Shown: positions 6,572 through 14,612, counted from the first letter of the stretch. The stretch: 15,956 nucleotides of DNA from Rhodocyclaceae bacterium (GCA_025361105.1 JANYAW010000012.1:1-15956); one strand, 5' to 3'. The notes: generated from the letters alone by a model not told the origin. Program-made: numbers and translations.

Positions 6572-8080
6572 TCAAAGCAAAAACACCGTCGCCAGCCCCA
6601 GAAAAATAAAGAAGCCACCCGAGTCTGTCACCGCAGTAATCATCACCGAAGCACCAATTGCTGGATCGCGCCCGAGGCGTTGCATGGTCATTGGAATAGC
6701 GACGCCGACAGCTGCCGCAAGCAACAAATTCAAGGTCATCGCCGCCGTCATTACCAAGCCCAATTTCCAGTCGTGATACAGCCACCAAGTCACCAGCCCC
6801 AACAAGCCGCCCCAGACCAGACCATTGATCATTGCGACTTTCAGTTCCTTGCGAAACAAACGGCGTTTGGATTCCTCGCCGATTTGTCCGAGTGCAATCG
6901 CACGCACGATCATGGTGATGGTCTGATTGCCTGAATTGCCACCAATGCCCGCCACAATTGGCATCAGCGCGGCCAGCGCCACCAGTCTTTCGATCGAACC
7001 TTCGAACGCACCAATGACACGGCTGGCGATAAATGCGGTGACCAGATTCAGCGCCAGCCACGACCAACGGTTCTTCACCGAATCCATCACCGGTGCAAAA
7101 ATATCTTCTTCCTCGGCCAAACCAGCCTGTGCCAACTGATCCGCCTCGGCGTTTTCGCGGATGAAGTCGAGCACGGCATCCACCGTCACCCGACCAACCA
7201 ATCGACCCTCGGCATCGACCACCGCCGCAGAAACCAAATCGTAACGCTCGAAAGCCTGCGCCGCGTCGTCGGCCTTGTCAGACGCTTCCAGTGTCAAAGT
7301 TTCCTTGTGCATGACATCGGCCACCAGCGTTTCGGGGTCGCGCAACAAGAGCAAATTAAGCGGCAACACGCCTTGGAATTCTTCGTCGCGGCTGACCACA
7401 AAAAGTTGGTCGGTGTGATCGGGCAGTTCATCAAAATGGCGCAGATAACGCAGCACCACTTCCAGCGTGATATCGCTGCGTATAGTCATCATGTCGAAGT
7501 CCATCAGCGCGCCGACAGCGTCCTCGTCATACGACATCGCGGCGCGGAGTTCTTCGCGCTCTTCGGCCGGCAGCGAGCGGAACACATCGGCCAACACATT
7601 GTCCGGCAAATCGCCCGCAAGGTCGGCCACTTCGTCGGTGTCCAACGTTTCCACCGCTGCCAACAGCTCGCTTGGCGCCATCGACTCAATCAGCGTTTCG
7701 CGAACCGCATCAGAAACTTCCAACAAAATTTCGCCGTCGCGATCGGCCTTGACCAAATCCCAAACTTGCAGCCGGTCATCAAGCGGCAGCGCTTCGAGCA
7801 CATAGGCGATATCAGCCGAATGCATTGCGTCGAGCGCATGATGCAAGCTGTTCAGATGCTGCTTATGCACCAGGTTTTCGATCAATTCCTGACGCGGCGA
7901 TTGGTCGCCATGCTGCTCAGGCTGTACTTGCCGATGCACCAGATTTTCAACCCGCTTTTGCCGCGCCAACAAGGCCTGAACTTCGCGCAAACTGTCCTGC
8001 ACATCGTCCTGGTGCGCAGGCGCGTTCGCAGTTGCGTTCTCTCGTTCGGGGAGTGGAGTACGGTCAGGCGTGGCGGTCAT
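6572..8080 (-). CDS. mgtE: Magnesium channel/transporter MgtE
   Basis: MgtE-family divalent cation channel of the inner membrane, 502 residues. In order: a polar N-terminal tail, the superhelical MgtE_N domain (about 80-190), two CBS domains (about 195-310) that in the family sense cytosolic magnesium, a linker helix, and a five-helix membrane domain (about 338-502). The pore signature GIGGNSGNQTITMIVRAIALGQI is at 378-400, and the last helix has the conserved TDSGGFFIFLGLA with its acidic residue. Length is slightly above the usual 450 because of the tail, which holds a duplicated segment, RVENLVHRQ (43-50) and LIENLVHKQ (66-73). The frame starts at the ATG at 8080 without a strong ribosome site. 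It is divergent from the MEMO-AMMECR1 gene. Confidence 0.96.
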   Translation of the reverse strand: MTATPDRTPLPERENATANAPAHQDDVQDSLREVQALLARQKRVENLVHRQVQPEQHGDQSPRQELIENLVHKQHLNSLHHALDAMHSADIAYVLEALPLDDRLQVWDLVKADRDGEILLEVSDAVRETLIESMAPSELLAAVETLDTDEVADLAGDLPDNVLADVFRSLPAEEREELRAAMSYDEDAVGALMDFDMMTIRSDITLEVVLRYLRHFDELPDHTDQLFVVSRDEEFQGVLPLNLLLLRDPETLVADVMHKETLTLEASDKADDAAQAFERYDLVSAAVVDAEGRLVGRVTVDAVLDFIRENAEADQLAQAGLAEEEDIFAPVMDSVKNRWSWLALNLVTAFIASRVIGAFEGSIERLVALAALMPIVAGIGGNSGNQTITMIVRAIALGQIGEESKRRLFRKELKVAMINGLVWGGLLGLVTWWLYHDWKLGLVMTAAMTLNLLLAAAVGVAIPMTMQRLGRDPAIGASVMITAVTDSGGFFIFLGLATVFLL

Positions 8081-8146
8081 GGCGGCAATCGGGCGCGATT
8101 GGTCAGGCTTGGAGTGATTCGATTTTATCCCGCGCTGTTGTTGCGT

Positions 8147-8165
8147 TGTCGGTACGCTGCCGACA
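8147..8165. promoter_or_regulatory. Small inverted repeat in divergent promoter region
   Basis: TGTCGG (8147-8152) and CCGACA (8160-8165) form a 6-bp inverted repeat with a 7-nt spacer, midway in the 146-bp region between divergent mgtE and the MEMO-AMMECR1 gene. It is a possible operator; the match is short and may be chance. Confidence 0.25.
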
Positions 8166-8226
8166 CTAGGCTTTCAGCGCGCATGTCATGTACCATTCCG
8201 CAATATCCCAGCCGCACCAAATCTGT

Positions 8227-9666
8227 ATGAATGCAATCACCCACGTTCGCCCACCCGCCGTCGCCGGATCGTTTTATCCGGCGGATGTGTCCAGCCTGCG
8301 TAGAGAGCTCGCGCGTTGTCTGGATACGCCGTCGCTCGCCGCTGCGTCAGTTGGTGCTGGTGTGGAGTCTGGGCTTAGTAGAGCCCAGCCGCTCCACGGG
8401 CGCGAAGCAGTGCTTCGCGAAACCCCCGCTCCGCCGCCGTCGAGTAAACTCAAAGCCCTCATCGTGCCTCACGCCGGCTACATTTATTCCGGCGCAACTG
8501 CCGGACGTGCCTATGCGCAAATCGCCGCGCAGCGCGATGTGATACGCCGCGTGGTCTTGCTCGGCCCCACCCATCGCGTTGCGGTACAGGGTATCGCCGC
8601 GCCAACGGTCGATTGTTTTGCTACGCCGCTGGGCGATATTCCACTGGATCGCCAAGCGATAAATGCACTGGCCGATTTGCCTTGCGTGGTGGCCAATGAT
8701 GCCGCCCACGCGCAGGAACATTCGCTCGAAGTTCATCTACCTTTTTTGCAAACCGTGTTGGGAGATTTTTCTTTGGTTCCGCTGGCCGTCGGCCAAACTT
8801 CTGTGATGGAAGTTGCCGCGTTGATTGACCGGCTGTGGGGCGGTGACGAAACGCTGATTGTGGCCAGCTCGGATCTATCGCATTTCCACACCTACGCTGA
8901 AGCGCAGCACATTGATAAAGCAACGGCCGAGCAAATTCTCAAGCTCGAACTTTTGACCAGTTACGATCAGGCTTGCGGCGCGATGCCGATTAACGCTTTG
9001 CTCCACGTCGCGCGCCGTCGCGGCATGACGATTGCCCGTTTGGCGCAATGCAATTCGGGTGATACGGCAGGGGATAAAGCGCGTGTGGTTGGTTATGCTT
9101 CCTTTGGGCTTTACGAGCCGCCGCAACTTGGTGCTGTGCTACTGGCGAACGCACGCAATGCGATTGCCGCACATTTAGGTGCGGTGGCGGCAAGCGCCAA
9201 TCATCCTGAATTTGCCAAGCCCGGCGCGACCTTTGTCACGCTGACGCTCGACGGACAATTGCGCGGCTGCATCGGCTCGCTCGAAGCGCATCGCGCCTTG
9301 GGCGATGACGTGCGCGCCAACGCTGCCAGTGCCGCGTTTCGCGATCCACGCTTCAAGCCGCTGACAGCCGAAGAATTCCAACGCGTCAAAGTTGAAGTCT
9401 CGCTACTCACCAAACCATCGCCCATGCAATTCGCCGATGAAGCCGATGCCTTGAGCCAACTTCGTCCGAACATTGACGGCATCATTCTGTCTGCGGGCAA
9501 CGGCTCCCAAACTTGGCGCAGCACTTTTCTGCCACAAGTTTGGGAGCAATTACCCGAGCCGAAAACCTTTATGGCGCACTTGAAACAAAAAGCCGGTTTG
9601 CCTGCCGATGCTTGGCCTGAAGGCATCAAACTATTTCGCTACGGTGTGCAGAAATGGAAGGAATGA
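8227..9666 (+). CDS. amrB-amrA: AmmeMemoRadiSam system MEMO-AMMECR1 fusion (AmrB-AmrA)
   Basis: Single protein of 479 residues joining a MEMO domain (about 8-295) to an AMMECR1 domain (about 300-479). MEMO signatures: RPPAVAGSFYP (8-18), PHAGYIYSG (81-89), GPTHR (113-117), EHSLEVHLPFLQ (164-175) and SSDLSHF (214-220). The histidines in PHAGY and GPTHR and C275 in AQCNSGD fit the metal-binding cleft described for MEMO proteins. The AMMECR1 hallmark LRGCIG is at 345-350. The frame extends to 8188, but the ATG at 8227 begins right before the family start. Residues about 41-74 form an unusual Pro/Ala/Arg-rich insert that coincides with a palindromic DNA element. The stop overlaps the next gene's start. 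The reaction is unknown; with the radical SAM partner it forms the AmmeMemoRadiSam system. Confidence 0.93.
   Translation: MNAITHVRPPAVAGSFYPADVSSLRRELARCLDTPSLAAASVGAGVESGLSRAQPLHGREAVLRETPAPPPSSKLKALIVPHAGYIYSGATAGRAYAQIAAQRDVIRRVVLLGPTHRVAVQGIAAPTVDCFATPLGDIPLDRQAINALADLPCVVANDAAHAQEHSLEVHLPFLQTVLGDFSLVPLAVGQTSVMEVAALIDRLWGGDETLIVASSDLSHFHTYAEAQHIDKATAEQILKLELLTSYDQACGAMPINALLHVARRRGMTIARLAQCNSGDTAGDKARVVGYASFGLYEPPQLGAVLLANARNAIAAHLGAVAASANHPEFAKPGATFVTLTLDGQLRGCIGSLEAHRALGDDVRANAASAAFRDPRFKPLTAEEFQRVKVEVSLLTKPSPMQFADEADALSQLRPNIDGIILSAGNGSQTWRSTFLPQVWEQLPEPKTFMAHLKQKAGLPADAWPEGIKLFRYGVQKWKE
8349..8362 (+). repeat. 24-bp dispersed repeat, half copy C
   Basis: AGTTGGTGCTGGTG matches the first 14 bases of the dispersed unit perfectly, then diverges. 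It is inside the MEMO-AMMECR1 gene, in the gene's orientation, and marks the left edge of the hairpin-rich insert. Confidence 0.5.
8362..8425. repeat. Double-hairpin palindromic element inside a CDS
   Basis: Two adjacent inverted repeats. The first pairs GTGGAG (8362-8367) with CTCCAC (8392-8397) outside, and CTGGGCT (8369-8375) with AGCCCAG (8382-8388) inside, around a 6-nt loop. The second is a perfect palindrome: CGCGAAGCA (8401-8409), one G, TGCTTCGCG (8411-8419), flanked by GGG and CCC. It codes for the atypical linker of the MEMO domain. Compact tandem hairpins like this resemble REP/REPIN or MITE-like elements. Insertion is inferred from the extra residues relative to the usual short MEMO linker (recalled, not aligned). 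Confidence 0.65.
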
Positions 9667-10763
9667 TGAAAAAAACCGTACAGCCGATTTCCGGCGCACC
9701 CGCGCGCTGGTGGCATCGGCTCGATAACGAGCGCATCCAATGCGATCTGTGCCCACGCGAATGCAAGCTGCATGAAGGTCAGCGCGCCGCATGTTTCGTG
9801 CGGGCGATGACGGACGGCGAATTGGTGCTGACCACCTATGGCCGCAGCTCCGGTTTTTGCATCGACCCGATAGAAAAAAAGCCGCTGAACCATTTTTACC
9901 CCGGCTCCAGCGTGCTCTCGTTTGGCACAGCCGGTTGCAATCTGGCATGCAAGTTTTGTCAGAATTGGGACATCTCAAAATCGCGTGATATGGACAGGCT
10001 GATGGCCGATGCCACGCCGCAAGCAATTGCCAATGCCGCCTTGCAACACAAGGCCGCGAGCGTCGCCTTCACTTACAACGATCCGGTGATTTTCGCCGAG
10101 TACGCGATGGACACCGCCGATGCTTGTCATGCACTCGGCATCAACACGGTGGCGGTGACGGCGGGCTATATGCACCTCGCTCCGGCGCGAGAGTTCTATT
10201 CCAAAATGGATGCGGCGAATGTCGATCTCAAGGGCTTCACCGATGAGTTTTATTTCAAGCTCTGCGGCGCACGTTTGCAACCAGTGCTCGATCTGCTGGT
10301 GATGGTACATCACGAGACCAATTGCTGGATGGAAATCACCACGCTGCTGATCCCCGGCCACAACGATTCGGATGCCGAACTCACCGCCTTGTCGCGTTGG
10401 GTCGCCAAGGAATTAGGCTCGGATGTGCCGTTGCATTTCACTGCTTTTCATCCCGACTTCAAGATGCCCGATGTGCCAGCCACGCCACCGGCAACGCTGA
10501 CCCGCGCGCGTCGCATTGCGTTGGATGCGGGGCTGCATTACGTCTACACCGGCAACGTGCACGACACAGCGGGCGGCACGACGACATGCCCGAATTGTCA
10601 GCACGCGGGTGTGATTCGTGATTGGTACAACATCCGTCATTACGATTTGAGCGAGCAAGGTGCCTGTCCAAATTGCGGCACGCAAATCGCCGGACGCTAC
10701 AAACAGTTCACCGGCGCTTTCGGCCCCAAACGCATACCGCTGCATGTGCATGCGGCAAACTAA
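9663..10763 (+). CDS. amrS: AmmeMemoRadiSam system radical SAM enzyme
   Basis: Radical S-adenosylmethionine protein related to pyruvate formate-lyase activases, about 366 residues. The cluster motif CX3CX2C is in GTAGCNLACKFCQNW (cysteines about 92, 96, 99). An N-terminal cysteine set, CDLCPRECKL with a further Cys in AACFVR, precedes it. The barrel contains TYNDPVIF, VTAGYM and NVDLKGF. The C terminus has two CPNC pairs 22 residues apart (about 309-312 and 335-338), a zinc-ribbon-like arrangement. ATG codons occur at 9654, 9663 and 9666. GGAAGG at 9657-9662 best serves 9663 or 9666, and the ATG at 9663 overlaps the upstream TGA as ATGA, indicating translational coupling. This is the S component of the AmmeMemoRadiSam system; the substrate is unknown. 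Confidence 0.93.
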   Translation: MMKKTVQPISGAPARWWHRLDNERIQCDLCPRECKLHEGQRAACFVRAMTDGELVLTTYGRSSGFCIDPIEKKPLNHFYPGSSVLSFGTAGCNLACKFCQNWDISKSRDMDRLMADATPQAIANAALQHKAASVAFTYNDPVIFAEYAMDTADACHALGINTVAVTAGYMHLAPAREFYSKMDAANVDLKGFTDEFYFKLCGARLQPVLDLLVMVHHETNCWMEITTLLIPGHNDSDAELTALSRWVAKELGSDVPLHFTAFHPDFKMPDVPATPPATLTRARRIALDAGLHYVYTGNVHDTAGGTTTCPNCQHAGVIRDWYNIRHYDLSEQGACPNCGTQIAGRYKQFTGAFGPKRIPLHVHAAN

Positions 10764-10767
10764 ATTC

Positions 10768-10977
10768 ATGACCACAAAATCTCCCCGCAGCGTTTCCTGT
10801 CCCCAATGTGGCGAGCCGGTTCCGTGGCTAGAGACCAGCCGCTACCGGCCATTTTGTTCGGCGCGTTGCAAGGGCATCGACCTTGGCGCGTGGGCCAGTG
10901 GCGACTACGCTATTGCGGCGGTGAGTCTCGAAGACAAAATTGACGACGACAACACCGAAAACGAACTCCCCAACTAA
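10768..10977 (+). CDS. yacG: YacG zinc-binding DNA gyrase inhibitor
   Basis: Small zinc-finger protein of 69 residues. The four cysteines CPQC (C11, C14) and CSARC (C30, C34) have the YacG spacing, followed by the family motif KGIDLGAWASGDYAI and an acidic tail (EDKIDDDNTENE). In E. coli YacG binds GyrB and inhibits gyrase. The frame is open from 10660, but the earlier part overlaps the end of the radical SAM gene. The ATG at 10768, 4 nt after that gene's stop, gives the standard length. Its place between a radical SAM gene and agmatinase is unusual: in many proteobacteria yacG follows coaE and the type IV prepilin peptidase gene. It is probably transcribed with the upstream pair. Confidence 0.92.
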   Translation: MTTKSPRSVSCPQCGEPVPWLETSRYRPFCSARCKGIDLGAWASGDYAIAAVSLEDKIDDDNTENELPN

Positions 10978-10994
10978 GTGTAAAAGTAAGCACC

Positions 10995-11942
10995 ATGACA
11001 ACTCACAACAGCAATCACCAATTCGCCTTTCTCAGCGGCGCAAATTTTCTCAAAGCGCCCAACCTCGCCGCCAAACCCGACAGTCGATTTGCGGTCGCTG
11101 GCATTGCCTGGGATGGCTGCGTCACCAATCGTCCCGGTGCGCGTTTCGGCCCGTCGGCCATCCGCCGTGCCAGCCATATGTTGTGCGACGGCGTGCATCC
11201 CTATTTTGATATCTCGCCGCTGGATGTGATGGGCGATGCGGGCGATCTTGCCCTGCCCAATACCAGTCTGGAAGCCATGCGCCATGAGCTGATGCCATTG
11301 GCTGATGAGCTGATTAGCAAATATCACATGCTCTGGCTGGGTGGCGATCACTCGATCACTTTGCCGCTGCTGCGCGCCTACAAAAAAGTTTATGGCCGAC
11401 CGCTGGCGCTGGTGCATTTCGATGCCCATTGCGATACCTGGACCGATCATTTTGGCGAGCCCTCCGGTCACGGCACCTGGACCTACGAGGCAATCAAGGA
11501 AGGGCTGGTGGTGCCCGAGGCAACCATGCAAATTGGCATACGCTCATCGGGCTTGCGCGAGGCGCGCGAGTACGTGAACACGGTGGGTGGAAGGGTGTTC
11601 ACAGCGCGTCAGCTACGCGGCTGTCACAGCGAAGATCAGCTGGCCGTGGTGGCCAATGAAGTCAGACGGCGTGTCGCCAGCACCAACTCATCGGCGGTTT
11701 ATCTGAGCTTCGATATTGACGCGCTCGATCCGGCTTTTGCGCCAGGAACGGGGACGCCAGAGCCCGGCGGATTGACCAGCGCACAGGCGATGACCCTGCT
11801 TGAACTGATGGCCGACCTGCCCTTTGTCGGCATGGATATGGTGGAAGTCGCGCCGGCCTACGATCACGCCGAACTCACTACCAACGTCGCCGCCACGCTG
11901 GCGTGGACCTATCTTTGCGGGCAGGCAAAAAAGCCGCGATGA
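10995..11942 (+). CDS. speB: Agmatinase (ureohydrolase family)
   Basis: Manganese ureohydrolase, 315 residues, predicted to split agmatine into putrescine and urea in the cytoplasm. The metal ligands of the arginase/agmatinase fold are all present: H119 in LGGDHSITLP, D143, H145 and D147 in HFDAHCDTW, and D240 and D242 in SFDIDALDPAFAPGTGTPEPGG. GPSAIRRAS and EVAPAYDHAELT are further family blocks. AGTAAG lies a few bases before the ATG. The neighbours (PuuB-like oxidase immediately after, gamma-glutamyl ligase facing) support a polyamine role rather than arginase, guanidinobutyrase or formiminoglutamase, though those cannot be fully excluded. Residues 225-232, just before the SFDID strand, are encoded by a copy of the 24-bp dispersed repeat. 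Its stop overlaps the next start as ATGA. Confidence 0.92.
   Translation: MTTHNSNHQFAFLSGANFLKAPNLAAKPDSRFAVAGIAWDGCVTNRPGARFGPSAIRRASHMLCDGVHPYFDISPLDVMGDAGDLALPNTSLEAMRHELMPLADELISKYHMLWLGGDHSITLPLLRAYKKVYGRPLALVHFDAHCDTWTDHFGEPSGHGTWTYEAIKEGLVVPEATMQIGIRSSGLREAREYVNTVGGRVFTARQLRGCHSEDQLAVVANEVRRRVASTNSSAVYLSFDIDALDPAFAPGTGTPEPGGLTSAQAMTLLELMADLPFVGMDMVEVAPAYDHAELTTNVAATLAWTYLCGQAKKPR
11665..11688 (-). repeat. 24-bp dispersed repeat, copy D (inside agmatinase)
   Basis: On the minus strand it matches the consensus halves AGTTGGTGCTGG and TGACACGCCGTC at all but one base. It is antisense to speB and encodes residues around RRVASTN, a normally variable stretch just before the conserved SFDID strand, so the reading frame is kept. 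Confidence 0.65.
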
Positions 11943-13231
11943 ATCCAGCCCGCGAGGCAGAGCTGACACGGCGTTCCTATTACACCGCGACGGTTCCCGC
12001 GCTGGCTCCGCGTAGCGTATTGCAAGGAGCAGAAACAGCCGACGTTTGCGTAGTTGGCGGCGGCCTGGCAGGACTTTCTGCAGCACTGGAATTACGTGCG
12101 CGCGGTTTCTCCGTGGTGGTGTTGGAAGCCATGCAAATCGGCTGGGGCGCATCGGGACGCAATGGCGGACAAGTCATCGTCGGCCACGCCAACGATGCGC
12201 CTTATGTCGATCAGCTCGGGCTCGTCGAAGCCAAACGCGCCTGGGATATTTCGGTGGAAGGCACGGATTTATTGCGTGCAAGAATTGCCGAGTACCACAT
12301 CGACTGCGACTACACGCCGGGCTGGTTGTATCTGGCGGTGAATCAGCGCAAGGCGCGCGAGCTGCAAAGCGGTTTTGAATTTAATCGCGATCAATTTTCC
12401 TATCCGCATCAAACCTGGATATCGTCCAAAGAGATAGGCAACTGCATCGCCAGCCCGCGTTTTGTGGCCGGCTATCACGACGCGCGTTCGGGGCATTTGC
12501 ATCCACTGAAATACACACGCGGGATTGCCGCTGCGGCAGAAAAATCCGGTGCGAAACTATTTGAGAATTCACGTGTGACAGAAATCGTACGCGGCGCAAA
12601 GCCCATTGTGCGTACTGCGCAAGGCAGCGTGAGTTGCCAGTTCGTCCTCCTCGCCGGCAATTGCTATTTGGGCAATCTGATACCAGAAATCGACCGCCGC
12701 ATCATGCCGGTTGGCACTTACGTCGTGGCTTCCAATCCGCTGTCGCCGGCCCTTGCGGACAGCTTGATCAAAGACCGCGCTGCGGTTTGCGACAGCAATT
12801 TCATTCTCGATTACTTCCGTCCCAGCGCAGACCATCGCCTGATATTTGGTGGCCGCGTGAGTTACAGCACGATGACCCCGATCGATCTCGACAACAGCAT
12901 GCGCGCCCGTATGCTGAAAGTTTTTCCGCAGCTGGGCTCGGACCTGAAAGTCGACTATTCCTGGGGTGGTTTCGTCGACATCACCATGAATCGTGCTCCC
13001 GATTTCGGTCGCCTCGCCGAGAATATTTATTACCTGCAAGGCTTCTCCGGTCACGGCCTCGCGCTCACCGGCATCGCCGGAAAACTGGCCGCCGAAGCAA
13101 TCGCCGGACAAGCCGAACGCTTTGATATTTACGCCCGCCTGAAACACTTGCCCTTCCCCGGCGGGAAGCTCCTGCGCACACCCGCGCTGGTGCTCGGCAT
13201 GCTGTGGTATCAGTTGCGGGATTTGGTTTAG
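11939..13231 (+). CDS. FAD-dependent amine oxidase, PuuB-like
   Basis: FAD-binding oxidoreductase of the DAO family, 430 residues, close in length and layout to gamma-glutamylputrescine oxidase PuuB. The dinucleotide-binding motif VVGGGLAGLSAALEL is at about 38-52 and ends with an acidic residue after the second strand (VVLEA). GWGASGRNGGQ (about 68-78) is the FAD contact block typical of PuuB and related enzymes. GRVSYST and YYLQGFSGHGLALTGIAGKLAAEAI near the end form the second FAD region. The ATG at 11939 overlaps the agmatinase stop (ATGA); a GTG at 11903 in frame is less likely. Expected role: oxidation of gamma-glutamylputrescine, or a similar amine, to the aldehyde with release of ammonia and peroxide. 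Another amine or amino acid substrate is possible. Confidence 0.87.
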   Translation: MNPAREAELTRRSYYTATVPALAPRSVLQGAETADVCVVGGGLAGLSAALELRARGFSVVVLEAMQIGWGASGRNGGQVIVGHANDAPYVDQLGLVEAKRAWDISVEGTDLLRARIAEYHIDCDYTPGWLYLAVNQRKARELQSGFEFNRDQFSYPHQTWISSKEIGNCIASPRFVAGYHDARSGHLHPLKYTRGIAAAAEKSGAKLFENSRVTEIVRGAKPIVRTAQGSVSCQFVLLAGNCYLGNLIPEIDRRIMPVGTYVVASNPLSPALADSLIKDRAAVCDSNFILDYFRPSADHRLIFGGRVSYSTMTPIDLDNSMRARMLKVFPQLGSDLKVDYSWGGFVDITMNRAPDFGRLAENIYYLQGFSGHGLALTGIAGKLAAEAIAGQAERFDIYARLKHLPFPGGKLLRTPALVLGMLWYQLRDLV

Positions 13232-13235
13232 GCGG

Positions 13236-14582
13236 CTAGAAAAAATCCGCATAGCGTTGCATTTCCCAATGCGAAACATGCTGCGAATAGGCTATCCATT
13301 CCATGCGTTTGAGGCGTGCGAATTCGGCGACGAAATCTGTGCCTAAGGCTTCGACCATCATCTTGTCGGCGGTCAGCGCATCGACCGCTTCGCCCAAATG
13401 TTGTGGCACGCAAGGGATGCCTTTGGCGACGAGCTGTGCGGGCGTGTAGTCGTACAAATCATCATCGTGTTTTTCACCAACGGCGAGTTTTCTTTCAATG
13501 CCATCAAGCCCGGCAGCGATTAGCCCGGCGGTGACCAAATAAGGGTTTGCACCGGCATCGGCGAGTCGCCATTCGATACGTCCGCCCGGGCAGCGGGCGA
13601 GCACGGTGCGGTTGTTGCCGTAGGCGATGTAGGCGGGCGCCCAGGTCGCGCCGGAGAGCGAATTGCCGACCACCAGACGTTTGTAGCTATTCACCGTCGG
13701 CGCGCACAGGGCGGTGAGCGCGGGCGCGTGGTGCAAGATTCCGGCGAGGAATTGGTAACCGAGCTCACTCAAGCCATAGCCATTCTTATCGTTCTTATCT
13801 TCCATCAAATTCACTCCGGCGGCGTCTGCCAGCGAGAGATGAAAATGCAGGCCATTGCCGGCGCGATTGGCAAATGGCTTGGGCATGAAACTGCACAACA
13901 TGCCGAGTTCCTCCGCCGCAAAACTGGCCGCCATCTTGAAGAAAATGTAGCGATCGGCACTGGTCAGCGCGTCGGAATACACGTAATTGATTTCGTATTG
14001 ACCACTCGCATCTTCGTGGTCGATTTGATAAACATCCGCACCAACCGCCGACATTGCGCTGGTGACGCGTTCCAAAAACGTACGATTGGTTTTGCGCGTC
14101 ATGCCCTTGTAATCGTAGCTGGCCTTGTCAAGCTGGTCGAATTCGTCGGCGGCGACATAGCCGCCTTTGCCATCGCGTTTCAGCAGCGTGAATTCCGGCT
14201 CCAGTCCGGTGTTCAGTGACCATCCGCGTTCTGCCAGTCGAGCCAATTGGGATTTGAGCAATACGCGTGAACAGAGGGCGTGCGGCCGGCCATGTACGTA
14301 ACCATCGCTGGCCACTCGCGCATAGCCGGGCAGCCAGGGTAATGTAGATAGCGTTGTCAAATCTGCTCGCGCGTAGTAGTCGCCGCCGTTGCGCGGAATG
14401 CCGGTGCCCCAAATCGCATAGCCGGAAAAGCCCGCGCCGATGTGGGTAATCATGTCCAGATGTCGTGCAGGCACCATCTTGGTTTTCGCTGCGCCGTGGA
14501 TGTCGACGAATTGGGCGAGGATGTATTCAATTCGGTTGTCTTGTATCCAGGTCTTTGCAGCGAGAAGCGATTGATCATTCAT
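13236..14582 (-). CDS. glnT: Type III glutamine synthetase-like ligase (GlnT / gamma-glutamyl-amine synthetase)
   Basis: Glutamine synthetase-fold ligase, 448 residues. Active-site blocks: GLEPEF (126-131), DHEDASGQYEINY (188-200), NGLHFHLSL (243-251), NSYKRLVVG (298-306) and NNRTVLAR with GRIEWRLADAGANPYL (323-349). The overall sequence, including YILAQFVDIHGAAKTK and IWGTGIPRNGGDYY at the start, resembles GlnT and the gamma-glutamylmethylamide synthetase of methylotrophs rather than housekeeping GlnA. Expected reaction: ATP-dependent joining of glutamate to an amine (putrescine, methylamine or ammonia). Beside agmatinase and a PuuB-like oxidase, a PuuA-like role on putrescine is attractive but unproven. 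It faces the oxidase gene with only 4 bp between stop codons and lies 81 bp downstream of the aldehyde dehydrogenase gene on the same strand. The amine substrate is uncertain. Confidence 0.88.
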   Translation of the reverse strand: MNDQSLLAAKTWIQDNRIEYILAQFVDIHGAAKTKMVPARHLDMITHIGAGFSGYAIWGTGIPRNGGDYYARADLTTLSTLPWLPGYARVASDGYVHGRPHALCSRVLLKSQLARLAERGWSLNTGLEPEFTLLKRDGKGGYVAADEFDQLDKASYDYKGMTRKTNRTFLERVTSAMSAVGADVYQIDHEDASGQYEINYVYSDALTSADRYIFFKMAASFAAEELGMLCSFMPKPFANRAGNGLHFHLSLADAAGVNLMEDKNDKNGYGLSELGYQFLAGILHHAPALTALCAPTVNSYKRLVVGNSLSGATWAPAYIAYGNNRTVLARCPGGRIEWRLADAGANPYLVTAGLIAAGLDGIERKLAVGEKHDDDLYDYTPAQLVAKGIPCVPQHLGEAVDALTADKMMVEALGTDFVAEFARLKRMEWIAYSQHVSHWEMQRYADFF

Positions 14583-14612
14583 AGTGTCTGCTCTGTGATT
14601 AACGGCGTGTCC

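Noticed and set aside
7385..7400. Partial resemblance to the dispersed repeat inside mgtE
   Set aside because: Only about the first seven bases match without a gap, and the codons fit a normal CBS-domain strand.
7307..8230. Long 307-codon plus-strand open frame across mgtE
   Set aside because: It is a shadow of mgtE in a GC-rich gene; the minus-strand product has clear MgtE domains.
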